DNA of 15,502 nucleotides from Lysobacterales bacterium UBA5700 (GTDB lineage: Bacteria > Pseudomonadota > Gammaproteobacteria > Xanthomonadales > Xanthomonadaceae), in assembly GCA_002420085.1 (NCBI GenBank), contig DIHI01000161.1, positions 27,589 through 43,090 of the forward strand, in the 5' to 3' direction. A program made the translations under genes and the position numbers. Below are positions 6,996 through 14,924 of the stretch, piece by piece. Position 1 is the stretch's first letter; the number at the start of each line of letters is the position of its first letter. The notes under the pieces are model-generated. The model worked only from the letters and a program-made list of their open reading frames with translations, made no database searches and was not told the origin of the DNA.

Positions 6996-8357
6996 ATGTC
7001 CCCTCGCGAAACCTTCTTCAAGCGCCTGTCGAGCGAGGTCGGGGCGAGCCTGTATCTGGCCGTGCCGGTGATCCTCGGGCAATCGTTCTCAGTGGCCATG
7101 AATGTGGTCGATACCCTGCTGGCCGGACGGCACAGCGCGCTGACCCTGGCGGCGGTCGGGGTCGGCAGCGCGGTCTGGTCGCTGGTGCTGCTGATCCTGA
7201 TCGGACTCCTGATGGTGGTGCCGCCCTTCGTGGCGCAACTCAACGGTGCCGGCCGCCGGGCCGAGATCGGCCCGCTGTTCCGTCAGGCGCTGTGGTTGGC
7301 CGGATCGCTCGGGGTGGTGTTGTTGCTGCTGCTGCGTCAGGCCGAGGTGCTGCTGGCCGGCTTCGGCATCGATCCCGAGGTTCGGCCGGAGGCACTGCGC
7401 TTCCTGTCCGGTCTCGGCTGGGGTGCGCCGGCCCTGGCCCTGTATTTTTGCAGTCGCAACCTGAGCGAAGGCTTGTCCTGGACGGTGCCGACCATGCTGT
7501 TCGGCTTGTGCGGACTGATCGTTCTGATTCCGCTCGGTTATGGTCTGCTGTTCGGTGCCTTCGGTCTGCCCGCCCTGGGGGCCTACGGACTGGGGCTGGC
7601 GACCGCCTTGGTGCAGTGGGCTCAGGCACTCGGATTCCTGACCTATCTGGCCGTGTCGGGCCGGTTCTCCGATCTCGGCCTGTTTGCCCGCTTCGATCGC
7701 CCCGATCCCGCCACCTTGAAGGAACTGCTGCGGGTCGGCGTGCCGATGGCGGTGATGATCTTCATGGAGGGCAGCCTGTTCGTCGCCAGTGCCCTGGTGA
7801 TCGGCCGGATGGGGGCGGTCGAGGTCGCAGCCCATCAGATCGCGATCAATGTCACCAGTCTGGCGTTCATGGTGCCACTCGGGGTGGCGATCGCGACCAC
7901 CGTGCGGGTCGGTCATACCGCCGGGGCCGGGCGAATGGACGCGCTGCGCTGGGCGGCCGGGGCCGGCCTGGCGATCGTGCTGGCGACCCAGGTGTTGATC
8001 CTGACGGCCATGCTGTTTGGTGCCCAGCACATCGCTGGACTGTACACCGATGATCTGGCGGTCGCCGGTCTGGCGGCGACCCTGCTGCTGTACGCAGCGG
8101 CCTTCCAGGTGCCGGATGGGCTCCAGGCCCTGGCCGGTGGTGCTCTGCGCGGCATCAAGGACACCCGAATCCCGATGCTCTATACCGCCGTGGCCTACTG
8201 GGGCCTGGGCATGCCGCTGGGTGCCCTGCTCGGACTCGGGCTCGGCTGGGGGCCGCAAGGGCTCTGGGCCGGCCTGATCCTCGGGCTCACCGCTGCCGCC
8301 GCCTTGCTCGGGGGGCGCTTCCTGCGCCGGGTCGGAGCGCATGCTTCCGGAGCGTGA
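6996..8357 (+). CDS. MATE family multidrug efflux transporter (NorM-like)
   Basis: This is a 453-residue inner-membrane antiporter that would use a Na+ or H+ gradient to export cationic drugs and metabolites. I chose the ATG at 6996 because the MATE homology begins there (SLYLAVPVILGQSFS, then VDTLLAGRHS near residues 36-45); the open frame extends to 6831 but that part overlaps the divergent gene. The sequence shows about twelve hydrophobic helices in two halves. The second half contains EVAAHQIAINVTSLAFMVPL and IATTVRVGHTAGAG, a strong NorM-branch signature, and PDGLQALAGGALRGIKDT in the later part. Length is typical and nothing appears broken. Substrate cannot be read from sequence. The Shine-Dalgarno is weak. 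sppA follows after 111 bases with a hairpin between, so the two are probably separate units. Confidence 0.93.
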   Translation: MSPRETFFKRLSSEVGASLYLAVPVILGQSFSVAMNVVDTLLAGRHSALTLAAVGVGSAVWSLVLLILIGLLMVVPPFVAQLNGAGRRAEIGPLFRQALWLAGSLGVVLLLLLRQAEVLLAGFGIDPEVRPEALRFLSGLGWGAPALALYFCSRNLSEGLSWTVPTMLFGLCGLIVLIPLGYGLLFGAFGLPALGAYGLGLATALVQWAQALGFLTYLAVSGRFSDLGLFARFDRPDPATLKELLRVGVPMAVMIFMEGSLFVASALVIGRMGAVEVAAHQIAINVTSLAFMVPLGVAIATTVRVGHTAGAGRMDALRWAAGAGLAIVLATQVLILTAMLFGAQHIAGLYTDDLAVAGLAATLLLYAAAFQVPDGLQALAGGALRGIKDTRIPMLYTAVAYWGLGMPLGALLGLGLGWGPQGLWAGLILGLTAAAALLGGRFLRRVGAHASGA

Positions 8358-8407
8358 CCTTCGGGCGCTGTCCGGTGGCCATCGAGCGGGTATGCTGGCG
8401 CCTGATC

Positions 8408-8431
8408 CGGTCTCGGCGATTGCCGGGACCG
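8408..8431 (+). terminator. Hairpin between the MATE gene and sppA
   Basis: CGGTCTCGGC (8408-8417) and GCCGGGACCG (8422-8431) form a 10-bp stem with one G-U pair and a GATT tetraloop. It lies 50 bases after the MATE stop and 38 bases before the sppA start. A TATGCT box at 8391-8396 just upstream could place the hairpin in the sppA leader instead, so it may be a terminator or a 5'-UTR structure. Confidence 0.45.
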
Positions 8432-8468
8432 AGCCCCGAATCGATTCCGCCTGATAGGAGTGTTGCCC

Positions 8469-10328
8469 GTGTCGGAAGCCCGTAAACCCGGTTTGCTGCG
8501 CCGCATCGTCGGTGGTCTGTGGTGGTCGCTCGACCAGTCGCGCCGGCTCGCCGCCAACCTGATCTTCCTGCTGCTGCTGGTCTGGATGCTGGCGGCCCTG
8601 GTCAAGGACGGCCCCACGCTCAAGCAGCGCACGGCACTGGTGATCGCACCGTCCGGCGCGCTGGTCGAACAGTTTTCCGCCGATCCGGCCTCGCGGGCGG
8701 TGTCGCGGGCGCTGGGCGAGGACGTTCAGGAAGTGCAGTTGCGCGACGTCCTTCGGGCGATCGATGCCGCCCGTGAGGACGAGCGGATCGAACGCATCTT
8801 CCTGCGCGCCGATGGCCTGACCTCGGCCGGGATGGCCTCGCTGCGGGAAATCAGTGCCGCCCTCAGGGCATTCCGCGCAGCCGGCAAGCAGGTGGTCGCC
8901 TATGCCGATGGCTATGATCAGCGGCAGTATCTGCTGGCTGCCGCCGCCGACGAGGTCTATCTGCACCCGGCCGGCGCCCTGCTGCTGGAAGGTCTGGCGC
9001 GCTACCGGCCGTACTATCGCGAGGGCTTGCAGGACAAGCTCGGTGTCGATGTTCACCTGTTCAAGGTCGGCGAATACAAGTCGGCGGCCGAGCCCTACAT
9101 CCTCGACGCCCCCTCGCCCGAGGCGGCCGAGGCCGACCGGTTCTGGATGACTGACATCTGGCAGCGCTACCTCGCCGAAGTCGCGGAAGCGCGTGAGCTG
9201 AGTGCCGAGACCCTGGCCGCCAACATCGACCGCCTGCCCGAACGGTTGGCCGAGGTCGGCGGTGATCTGGCCAAGTTGGCGCTGGCCGAGGGCCTGGTGG
9301 ACGACCTCAAGACCCAGGATCAGATCCGCCAGCTCATGATCGAGCGCGGCGTCGAGGACGAGGACGGCCACACCTTCCGCCAGGTGTCGATGGAGGACTA
9401 CCTGGCCCGGATCGATCAGAGCAATCCCGATTTCGGCGAGGGTGACCGTCTGGCCGTGGTGGTGGCCCAGGGTGAAATCGTGTTCGGCGAACCACCGCCG
9501 GGCCAGGTCGGCGGCGTTTCGACCGCCGCATTGATCCGGCGCGCACGCGAGGACGAAAACGTGCGCGGTGTCCTGCTGCGGGTCGATTCTCCGGGCGGCG
9601 GCGTGTTCCCGTCCGAGCAGATCCGGCGCGAAGTGGAGCTGACCCGTGAGGCCGGCAAGCCGGTCGTGGTCTCGATGGGTGATGTCGCCGCCTCCGGCGG
9701 GTACTGGATCTCGATGAATGCTGACACCATCATCGCCGACCCCTCGACGATCACCGGCTCGATCGGCATCTACGGTCTGTGGCTGACCGTGCCGCGCACG
9801 CTGGAAAAAATCGGCGTGCGGGTCGGCGGCACCGGCACCACCCGGTTTGCTGGCGCGTTCGACCCGAGCCGCCCGCTCGATCCGGCGGTCGGCCAGGTGA
9901 TCCAGTCGGTGATCGACCAGGGCTACCGCGATTTCATCGGCAAGGTCGCCGACGCCCGCGAATCGACTCCGGAAGCGATCGATCAGGTCGCCCGTGGCCG
10001 GGTCTGGAGCGGCGCCCAGGCGCATGAGCGTGGTCTGGTCGATCGGCTCGGTGGCCTGGCTGAAGCCGAGGCGGAACTGGCGGAACTGACCGAACTCGAA
10101 AAGGGCAGCTACCGGCTGGTCTACATCGAACCGGAACTCGATCCATTCCAGCAATTCATCGCCAACCTCGGTGGCAACAGCCGACTGGCAGCCCTGTTCG
10201 GTGCCAGCGGCCTGGCGACCGCCCTGGCCCCGAAGCTTGGCCAGCAGGTTGCCGCCGATCTGGCCTGGCTGGAAGCACTCGGCCAACGGCCACTGGGGGC
10301 ATTCGCACATTGTCTGTGCGAACTGTGA
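8469..10328 (+). CDS. sppA: Signal peptide peptidase SppA, 67K type
   Basis: SppA is a membrane-anchored Ser/Lys protease that degrades cleaved signal peptides and other membrane-released peptides on the periplasmic side. I prefer the GTG at 8469 (619 residues): GGAG at 8457-8460 is eight bases away, while GTG 8460 overlaps that site. Residues about 27-45 (LIFLLLLVWMLAALV) form the single N-terminal anchor. The protein is a tandem duplication of the S49 fold. The N-terminal half supplies Lys204 in EYKSAAEPY and the C-terminal half supplies Ser409 in GDVAASGGYWIS, together the known catalytic dyad (K209/S409 in E. coli). The SPGGG loop and TGSIGIYG segment are also present. Length matches the long enterobacterial form. 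Nothing suggests damage. A strong hairpin follows, ending a likely single-gene unit. Confidence 0.96.
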   Translation: MSEARKPGLLRRIVGGLWWSLDQSRRLAANLIFLLLLVWMLAALVKDGPTLKQRTALVIAPSGALVEQFSADPASRAVSRALGEDVQEVQLRDVLRAIDAAREDERIERIFLRADGLTSAGMASLREISAALRAFRAAGKQVVAYADGYDQRQYLLAAAADEVYLHPAGALLLEGLARYRPYYREGLQDKLGVDVHLFKVGEYKSAAEPYILDAPSPEAAEADRFWMTDIWQRYLAEVAEARELSAETLAANIDRLPERLAEVGGDLAKLALAEGLVDDLKTQDQIRQLMIERGVEDEDGHTFRQVSMEDYLARIDQSNPDFGEGDRLAVVVAQGEIVFGEPPPGQVGGVSTAALIRRAREDENVRGVLLRVDSPGGGVFPSEQIRREVELTREAGKPVVVSMGDVAASGGYWISMNADTIIADPSTITGSIGIYGLWLTVPRTLEKIGVRVGGTGTTRFAGAFDPSRPLDPAVGQVIQSVIDQGYRDFIGKVADARESTPEAIDQVARGRVWSGAQAHERGLVDRLGGLAEAEAELAELTELEKGSYRLVYIEPELDPFQQFIANLGGNSRLAALFGASGLATALAPKLGQQVAADLAWLEALGQRPLGAFAHCLCEL

Positions 10329-10394
10329 GCCGGCCGGATGGCCATGATCGACACGGCATGCGCCCGTCCCGATCGGCCTGGCCCAGACCCTGAA

Positions 10395-10421
10395 CCGGTC
10401 CGGGTCGATCGCCCGGTCCGG
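10395..10421 (+). terminator. Hairpin between sppA and the SDR gene
   Basis: CCGGTCCGGG (10395-10404) and CCCGGTCCGG (10412-10421) pair with a single T-T mismatch around a seven-base loop. It lies 66 bases after the sppA stop and 17 bases before the SDR start codon. No T run follows. It may end sppA transcription or structure the SDR leader. Confidence 0.45.
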
Positions 10422-10438
10422 TCATTGGTCGTGCTGCG

Positions 10439-11227
10439 ATGAACCACGCGCCCGGCAATCCGCGCTGGCGGCTGGATGGCCAGAGTGCCCTGGTCACCGG
10501 CGCCAGTGCCGGGATCGGCCTGGCCATCGCCACCGAACTGGCCGCCCTGGGTGCCGACCTGCGTCTGGTTGCGCGCGATGGCGAAGCACTGGAAACCGCC
10601 ATCGCCGATCTGCGCGAAGCACATCCTGGGCGGGATCTGCGCGCCTTCGTCGGTGACCTGGCGATCGGCGAGGATCGCCAGGCCCTGTTCGACTGGCTCG
10701 AAGACCAGGGCGGAGGCCTCAATGTCCTGGTCAACAACGTCGGTGACAACCTGCCGCGCGCGGCGATCGACTATGCCGACAGCGAGTGGCGGCAGATCTT
10801 CGAGACCAACCTGGTCTCGGCCTGGGAATGCTGCCGGTTCGCCTACCCCCTGCTCACCCGGCACGCCGCCTCGGCGATCGTCAATATCGGATCGGTCTCC
10901 GGCCTGCTGCACGTCCGTACCGGGGCTGCCTACGGGATGAGCAAGGCTGCCCTGCACCAGTTGACCCGCAACCTCGCCTGCGAATGGGCGCGCGATGGAG
11001 TTCGGGTCAATTCAGTAGCGCCGTGGTATATCCGTACTCGCCGGACATCCACCGTACTTGCCGATCCCGACTACTACGATGCCGTCATCGAACGGACCCC
11101 GATGGGTCGGATCGGCGAACCGGACGATGTTGCCGCCGCCGTCGCATTTCTGTGCCTGCCGGCATCCGGCTACATCACCGGACAGTGTCTCGCGGTTGAC
11201 GGCGGTTTCGTACACTTCGGGTTCTGA
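10439..11227 (+). CDS. Tropinone-reductase-like SDR oxidoreductase
   Basis: This 262-residue protein belongs to the classical short-chain dehydrogenase/reductases. The cofactor loop TGASAGIG is at residues 20-27, NNVG at 99-102, and the catalytic tetrad is Asn124, Ser152, Tyr165 and Lys169 (YGMSK). The stretch [19 protein letters not shown] followed by WYIRT, and the later [14 protein letters not shown] and VDGGF motifs, resemble the plant tropinone-reductase-like branch. Arg45 after the second strand (VARD) suggests NADP(H) use; this is an inference. The substrate is unknown, and the name reflects resemblance, not tropane chemistry. There is no clear Shine-Dalgarno at the ATG, but homology begins directly after it. 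The SYLF gene begins 34 bases after the stop, so they could be co-transcribed. Confidence 0.92.
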   Translation: MNHAPGNPRWRLDGQSALVTGASAGIGLAIATELAALGADLRLVARDGEALETAIADLREAHPGRDLRAFVGDLAIGEDRQALFDWLEDQGGGLNVLVNNVGDNLPRAAIDYADSEWRQIFETNLVSAWECCRFAYPLLTRHAASAIVNIGSVSGLLHVRTGAAYGMSKAALHQLTRNLACEWARDGVRVNSVAPWYIRTRRTSTVLADPDYYDAVIERTPMGRIGEPDDVAAAVAFLCLPASGYITGQCLAVDGGFVHFGF

Positions 11228-11261
11228 ACCGTCGAACCGGTTCCAACGAGGGGAGACAACC

Positions 11262-11801
11262 ATGATTCGATTGGCAATGGCGGTCCTGCTGGCCGCCCTC
11301 ATCGGCGTGCCGAGCACAGCCTCGGCTGCCGACGCCGGCACCATCGACCGGCGTGTCCAGGAAGCGCTCGGACGACTGTACGCCGCCTACCCGAGCCTGC
11401 GCCCGATCGTCCAGCAGGCCCGGGCCGTGCTGGTGTTTCCACGGGTCTACAAGGCCGGCATCGGCATCGGCGGCGATTATGGTGAAGGCGCCATGCTGGA
11501 AGGTGGCCGCACCAGCGGTTACTACAACATCGTCGCCGGCTCGGTCGGCTTCCAACTCGGCGCCCAGCGGCGCTCGCAGTTCTACGTCTTCACCGATGCC
11601 GACGCCCTGGCCCGATTCAAGAACACCGATGGCTGGAAGGTCGGTGTCGATGGCAGCGTGGTGCTGGTTACTCTCGGCGCCTCCGGCAATGTCGATACCA
11701 ACAGCATCCGGGCACCGGTTTTCGCGGTCGTCATGGGCGAGAAGGGCCTGATGTACAACGCCACGCTGGAAGGCTCCAAGATCAGCCGCATCGATCCCTG
11801 A
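11262..11801 (+). CDS. Exported SYLF/Ysc84 domain lipid-binding protein
   Basis: A 179-residue protein with a strong Shine-Dalgarno (GAGGGGAG) before the ATG. The first 22 residues are a Sec signal peptide with a likely cut after STASA. The mature part is almost entirely one SYLF (Ysc84-like, formerly DUF500) domain: ARAVLVFPRVYKAGIGIGGDYG (about 53-74), GYYNIVAGSVGFQLGAQ (86-102), then a FTDADALARF segment, a GVDGSV stretch and a C-terminal MGEKGLMYNATLEGSKI. SYLF domains are known to bind lipids in eukaryotes; the bacterial exported versions have no settled role. It is compact, periplasmic or outer-membrane associated by inference. It follows the SDR gene closely; a weak hairpin (11805-11822) lies just after its stop. 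Confidence 0.92.
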   Translation: MIRLAMAVLLAALIGVPSTASAADAGTIDRRVQEALGRLYAAYPSLRPIVQQARAVLVFPRVYKAGIGIGGDYGEGAMLEGGRTSGYYNIVAGSVGFQLGAQRRSQFYVFTDADALARFKNTDGWKVGVDGSVVLVTLGASGNVDTNSIRAPVFAVVMGEKGLMYNATLEGSKISRIDP

Positions 11802-11804
11802 GCC

Positions 11805-11822
11805 GCCGCTTCCGGGAGCGGC
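11805..11822 (+). terminator. Weak hairpin after the SYLF gene
   Basis: GCCGCT (11805-11810) and AGCGGC (11817-11822) form a 6-bp stem with a six-base loop four bases after the stop. There is no U-tract. It may partly separate the SYLF gene from the amidohydrolase gene, before which a TATCCT box (11847-11852) is a possible -10. Confidence 0.3.
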
Positions 11823-11920
11823 TGCCGCAACCATCCCGGTAGCCGCTATCCTTGTCGCCTTCGGCATGATGCCGGTGCGCAGGCATCGCATCGCCGCCTT
11901 CGCGCGATCCGGGAGCAGGC

Positions 11921-13537
11921 ATGACCATTCGATTTCTTGCGGTGTTGGCATTGTGTGTCCTGGGCTTCGATGGCCTGGACGTCGTTGGTCGCGCCCATGC
12001 CGCCATCACGCCGGCACCGGACCGACGCCCCGATGAGGGCGAGGGGCCATACCCGCAACTGATCCTGCGCGGTGCCACCCTCATCAACGGCACCGGCAGT
12101 CCGGCCTTCGGCCCGGCCGACGTGAGCATCGAGGGCGAACGCATCGTCGATGTCCGGATCGTCGGCAGCCCTGGTTCTCCGATCGACCCGGCCCGGCGGC
12201 CCAAGCTCAAGCCCGGTGGCCGGGAAATCGACCTGAGCGGCCACTACCTGATGCCCGGCATCGTCGATATGCATGGCCACATCGGCGGCGAGGAGCAGGG
12301 CACCCCGGCCGAATACGTCTACAAGCTGTGGCTGGGGCACGGCATCACCAGCGTGCGTGATCCCGGCTGTGGCAACGGCCTGGACTTCTGTGTTTCGGAA
12401 ATGAAGCGCAGCGACGACAATCGCATCGTCGCGCCGCGCATCTTTCCGTATGCCTTCTTCGGCCAGGGTCGGGACGGCCCGATGACCGAACCCGAGCAGG
12501 CGCGCGCCTGGGTTCGCGAGATCGAGCGCAAGGGCGCGCTGGGCATGAAGTGCTTCGGCTACCGTCCCGACATCCTGCATGCCGCATTCGAGGAACTGGC
12601 CCGCCTGGGCATGCGCTCGGCCTGCCATCACGCCCAGTTGGACGTGGCTCGGGTCAATGTCCTGACCACCGCCCGCTGGGGCCTGACCACGATGGAACAC
12701 TGGTACGGCCTGCCCGAAGCCCTGTTCGTCGGCCAGACCGTCCAGGATTACCCGCCCGACTACAACTACCAGAACGAGCAGCATCGCTTCGGTCAGGCCG
12801 GGCGCCTGTGGGCACAGGCCGCCGAACCCGGCTCCGAACGGTGGAATGCGGTCCGCGATGAACTGATCGCGCTCGACTTCACGCTGTCCCCGACCTTCAA
12901 CATCTATCAGGCCAGCCGCGACCTGATGCGTGCCCGGCGCGCCGACTGGCACGATCAGTACACCCTGCCCTCGCTATGGGAGTTCTTCACCCCGAGTCGT
13001 GACAATCACGGCAGCTTCTTCTTCGACTGGGGCAGCGAAGAGGAAATCGCCTGGCGTGACAACTATCGGCGCTGGATGGCCTTCGTCGCCGACTACAAGA
13101 ACCATGGCGGCCGGGTGGTGGTCGGCTCCGATTCCGGCTTCATCTACAAGGTCTACGGATTCGGCACCATCGAGGAACTCGAACTGCTGCGGGAAGCCGG
13201 CTTCCATCCGCTGGAGGTGATCCGCGCCGCCACCCTGCACGGCGCCGAAGCACTGGGCGCCGCCGACCGGATCGGCAGCATCGAAGCCGGCAAGCTGGCC
13301 GACCTGGTGGTTCTGGAAGACAACCCGCTGGCCAATCTCAAGGTGTTGTACGGCACCGGTCATCTCCGCCTCGCCGCTGACGGTCGCCTGCACCGCACCG
13401 GCGGCGTCAAGTGGACCATCAAGGGCGGTGTCATCCACGATGCTCGAAAACTGCTGGCCGATGTCCGCGCCATGGTCAGCCAGGCCAAGGCCGAACGCGG
13501 CATCGAGCGGCTGCCGGAGCCGGGGTTTGGGCGATGA
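11921..13537 (+). CDS. Exported metal-dependent amidohydrolase
   Basis: The 538-residue protein begins at an ATG with GGGAGCAGG upstream and carries a signal peptide (cut near AHA|AI, residue 27). After a short Pro/Asp-rich linker comes the amidohydrolase composite fold: N-terminal beta part (LILRGATLINGTGSP), then MPGIVDMHGHIG with the metal-binding HxH (His118, His120). Lys210 (GMKCFG), His236 or His237 (ACHHAQ), His260 (MEHWYG) and Asp404 (VGSDSG) fit the remaining metal and catalytic positions of the imidazolonepropionase/dipeptidase-like group. The C-terminal segment GSIEAGKLADLVVLEDNPL is characteristic. The core therefore looks active. Substrate is unknown: cyclic amides, dipeptides or lactone-like compounds are possible. 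Location is periplasmic by inference. It stands as the last ordinary gene before the less GC-rich accessory stretch. Confidence 0.92.
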   Translation: MTIRFLAVLALCVLGFDGLDVVGRAHAAITPAPDRRPDEGEGPYPQLILRGATLINGTGSPAFGPADVSIEGERIVDVRIVGSPGSPIDPARRPKLKPGGREIDLSGHYLMPGIVDMHGHIGGEEQGTPAEYVYKLWLGHGITSVRDPGCGNGLDFCVSEMKRSDDNRIVAPRIFPYAFFGQGRDGPMTEPEQARAWVREIERKGALGMKCFGYRPDILHAAFEELARLGMRSACHHAQLDVARVNVLTTARWGLTTMEHWYGLPEALFVGQTVQDYPPDYNYQNEQHRFGQAGRLWAQAAEPGSERWNAVRDELIALDFTLSPTFNIYQASRDLMRARRADWHDQYTLPSLWEFFTPSRDNHGSFFFDWGSEEEIAWRDNYRRWMAFVADYKNHGGRVVVGSDSGFIYKVYGFGTIEELELLREAGFHPLEVIRAATLHGAEALGAADRIGSIEAGKLADLVVLEDNPLANLKVLYGTGHLRLAADGRLHRTGGVKWTIKGGVIHDARKLLADVRAMVSQAKAERGIERLPEPGFGR

Positions 13538-13593
13538 GTGGCAGCCGTCGTTGCCTTTCACACATCTTGAGTGCGACCGATCACCCGTGTTTC

Positions 13594-13602
13594 TGCTAGG
13601 CT
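13594..13602 (+). promoter_or_regulatory. Extended -10-like element before the TIR pair
   Basis: TGCTAGGCT ends seven bases before the ATG at 13610, giving a TGn extended -10 and a predicted transcription start at the initiation codon. There is no Shine-Dalgarno before that ATG, which fits leaderless translation. A TTGAGT at 13567-13572 is too far away (24 bases) to be a normal -35. Confidence 0.4.
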
Positions 13603-13609
13603 TTCCAAC

Positions 13610-13868
13610 ATGCAGCCACAGGTCTTTATTTCGTACTCAGGTCACGATTGCTACGCAGTGGATGAAGCTTGCCTATGCGGATGCCTTCGGGGTCCATGCC
13701 TTCGGGGTCAAGACATTCGTGCTGCTTCACCACCTCGATTATCAGGGGTTGAAGTCGCGTCAAGCAGGTGTGCCGCCGCTCCTCTTGGCCAGTCAGTGCA
13801 ATGAGGCACTACAGTGGAAAGTCATCGTCGATGACATTCGTAAATTGCTCGCAGCAGGATCGGCCTGA
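13610..13868 (+). pseudogene. TIR-domain gene broken by internal deletion
   Basis: The 5' part encodes MQPQVFISYSGHD, the typical first strand and box of a bacterial TIR domain. After about 13650 the sense continues in another frame: ATQWMKLAYADAFG, then FVLLHHLDYQGLK and GVPPLLLASQCNEALQW to a TGA at 13866-13868. This second piece looks like the C-terminal third of a TIR protein. The roughly 50-60 residues expected in between (BB loop and central strands) are missing, so this is an out-of-frame internal deletion, not a simple indel. Aligning ADAFG with ADALG of the next protein puts Lys where that protein has Glu81, so the catalytic acid also seems lost. A 15-bp duplication follows. The stop overlaps the start of the intact TIR gene. 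No full-length product is expected. Confidence 0.7.
13681..13710 (+). repeat. 15-bp in-frame tandem duplication inside the TIR remnant
   Basis: ATGCCTTCGGGGTCC (13681-13695) is followed by ATGCCTTCGGGGTCA (13696-13710). It adds five residues, giving AFGVHAFGVKT where one AFGVKT-like segment would be expected before the FVLLHH strand. It is consistent with slippage in a gene no longer under selection. Confidence 0.75.
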
Positions 13869-14239
13869 TGTCTGAGAACGTGTTTCTTTCGTATGCGCCA
13901 CAGGACAAGGACTTTGTTGATGCCGTGCGGCCGAAGCTGGCCGGGCTCTTGTCCACCAGAAACACCCCGTTCGAGGTTTTCGATGCCATGGAGCATGTTC
14001 GCCCTGGCGAGGATGTCCGTGGCGCGCTCAAGAAGGCGATCAACGTGGCAAGCACCGTGGTGGTTTTCTCGTCACCGGCCGCCGATGCCTCGGAATGGGT
14101 CAATTACGAGGCGGGGATGGCCGATGCCCTCGGCAAGCGGATCGTGATCATCGGACGCAAGGACAGGCAATCGGAAAATACGCGCCTGCGCAATCGTCTG
14201 GCCGATCGAAACTTCATCAAAGTGGACTACGCCGGCTGA
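13868..14239 (+). CDS. Small stand-alone TIR-domain protein
   Basis: The 123-residue protein is essentially one TIR domain. Residues 4-9 (NVFLSY) are the first strand and box, HVRPGEDV (43-50) lies at the BB loop, STVVVFSSP (62-70) is the central strand, and SEWVNYEAGMADALGK (75-90) holds the conserved W-x3-E with Glu81 at the position that is catalytic in NAD+-cleaving TIR enzymes. IVIIG (92-96) and IKVDY (117-121) complete the sheet. Bacterial TIR domains of this type act as NADases or make cyclic ADP-ribose signals in antiphage systems, or are virulence factors; which applies here is not shown. AGGA at 13855-13858 serves as Shine-Dalgarno, and the ATG overlaps the upstream stop by one base, so translation was once coupled to the neighbouring TIR gene. 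Confidence 0.85.
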   Translation: MSENVFLSYAPQDKDFVDAVRPKLAGLLSTRNTPFEVFDAMEHVRPGEDVRGALKKAINVASTVVVFSSPAADASEWVNYEAGMADALGKRIVIIGRKDRQSENTRLRNRLADRNFIKVDYAG

Positions 14240-14429
14240 CACCCAACCTCGGCATGCCCTGAGCAGAAGCGGACTCGACCGATGGTCGTGGCGCTAACCA
14301 GCCCGTGCCCGCCGCAGCACTCCCCGAACCAGCGGTCCGATGTAGCATATCGATCTGTGCCACCGGCGACGTCGCTGGCGTCTGATCGGTAGACTGTTTT
14401 CTCGTTGATTTGTGTCGGGGAGAGGTTTG
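14240..14429 (+). promoter_or_regulatory. Intergenic region with candidate promoter for the membrane protein
   Basis: A 190-base gap. A short stem CGACC-GAT-GGTCG (14276-14288) could follow TIR transcription. A near-palindrome CCGGCGACGTCGCTGG lies at about 14362-14377, and TAGACT at 14390-14395 is a plausible -10 for the gene at 14430. No -35 matches well. No small gene is apparent. Confidence 0.3.
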
Positions 14430-14858
14430 ATGCCAAGGGTAGTGCGTCTGGTCGCCGCTGCGATCGCCGGGCTGGTGCTCGGCAGTGTGGTCAACATGGG
14501 ATTGGTGATGGTCGGCGGATCGGTCATTCCGCCGCCGAACGGGGTGGACGTGACCTCGATGGAGGGGCTCAAGGCGTCCCTGCATCTGTTCGAGCCGAAG
14601 CACTATCTGTTCCCGTTCCTGGCGCATGCGCTCGGAACCCTGATCGGAGCGATGGTGGCGACGCTGCTTACGCCGGGACGAACCTCCGGCCCGGCGGTTG
14701 CGGTGGGTGTGCTGTTCCTGCTCGGCGGCATCGCCAATGCGGTCATGCTGCCAGCGGCACTCTGGTTCATCGGAGTCGATCTGGTGCTGGCCTATCTCCC
14801 GGCCGCCTGGCTGGGGTATCGGCTGTCGAAGGGAGCGGCGACCCCCACGACGCAGTGA
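14430..14858 (+). CDS. Conserved four-helix membrane protein of unknown function
   Basis: I chose the ATG at 14430 (142 residues) because GGGGAGAGG lies just upstream; GTG 14412 overlaps that site. Four hydrophobic segments are visible, about 8-29, 60-81, 88-108 and 112-133. Between helices one and two is a conserved-looking loop, SVIPPPNGVD then SMEGLK and HLFEPKHYLFPFLAHALGT, whose regular spacing of Pro, Asp, Glu and His suggests a real family and not chance hydrophobicity. I recall similar uncharacterised bacterial membrane proteins but cannot name a Pfam entry. The GC content is like the host core. It sits after the TIR genes in the same direction, but a separate promoter is likely, so functional linkage is unproven. 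Confidence 0.78.
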   Translation: MPRVVRLVAAAIAGLVLGSVVNMGLVMVGGSVIPPPNGVDVTSMEGLKASLHLFEPKHYLFPFLAHALGTLIGAMVATLLTPGRTSGPAVAVGVLFLLGGIANAVMLPAALWFIGVDLVLAYLPAAWLGYRLSKGAATPTTQ

Positions 14859-14878
14859 AGGTGGTGCCAGCCTTCGGG

Positions 14879-14896
14879 CCGGATTGCCGGATTTTT
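14879..14896 (+). terminator. Possible weak intrinsic terminator
   Basis: CCGG-ATTG-CCGG is followed by ATTTTT, 20 bases after the stop of the membrane protein gene. The stem is only four base pairs, so activity is doubtful, but the T5 run is unusual for this GC-rich DNA. Confidence 0.3.
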
Positions 14897-14924
14897 GCCT
14901 GTCATGCGCTGAGGACTTGCTCGA

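Noticed and set aside
7089..10310. 1073-residue open frame on the minus strand opposite the MATE gene and sppA
   Set aside because: It is Gln/Arg/Gly/His-rich with no domain, crosses two real genes, and is typical of stop-free antisense frames in GC-rich DNA.
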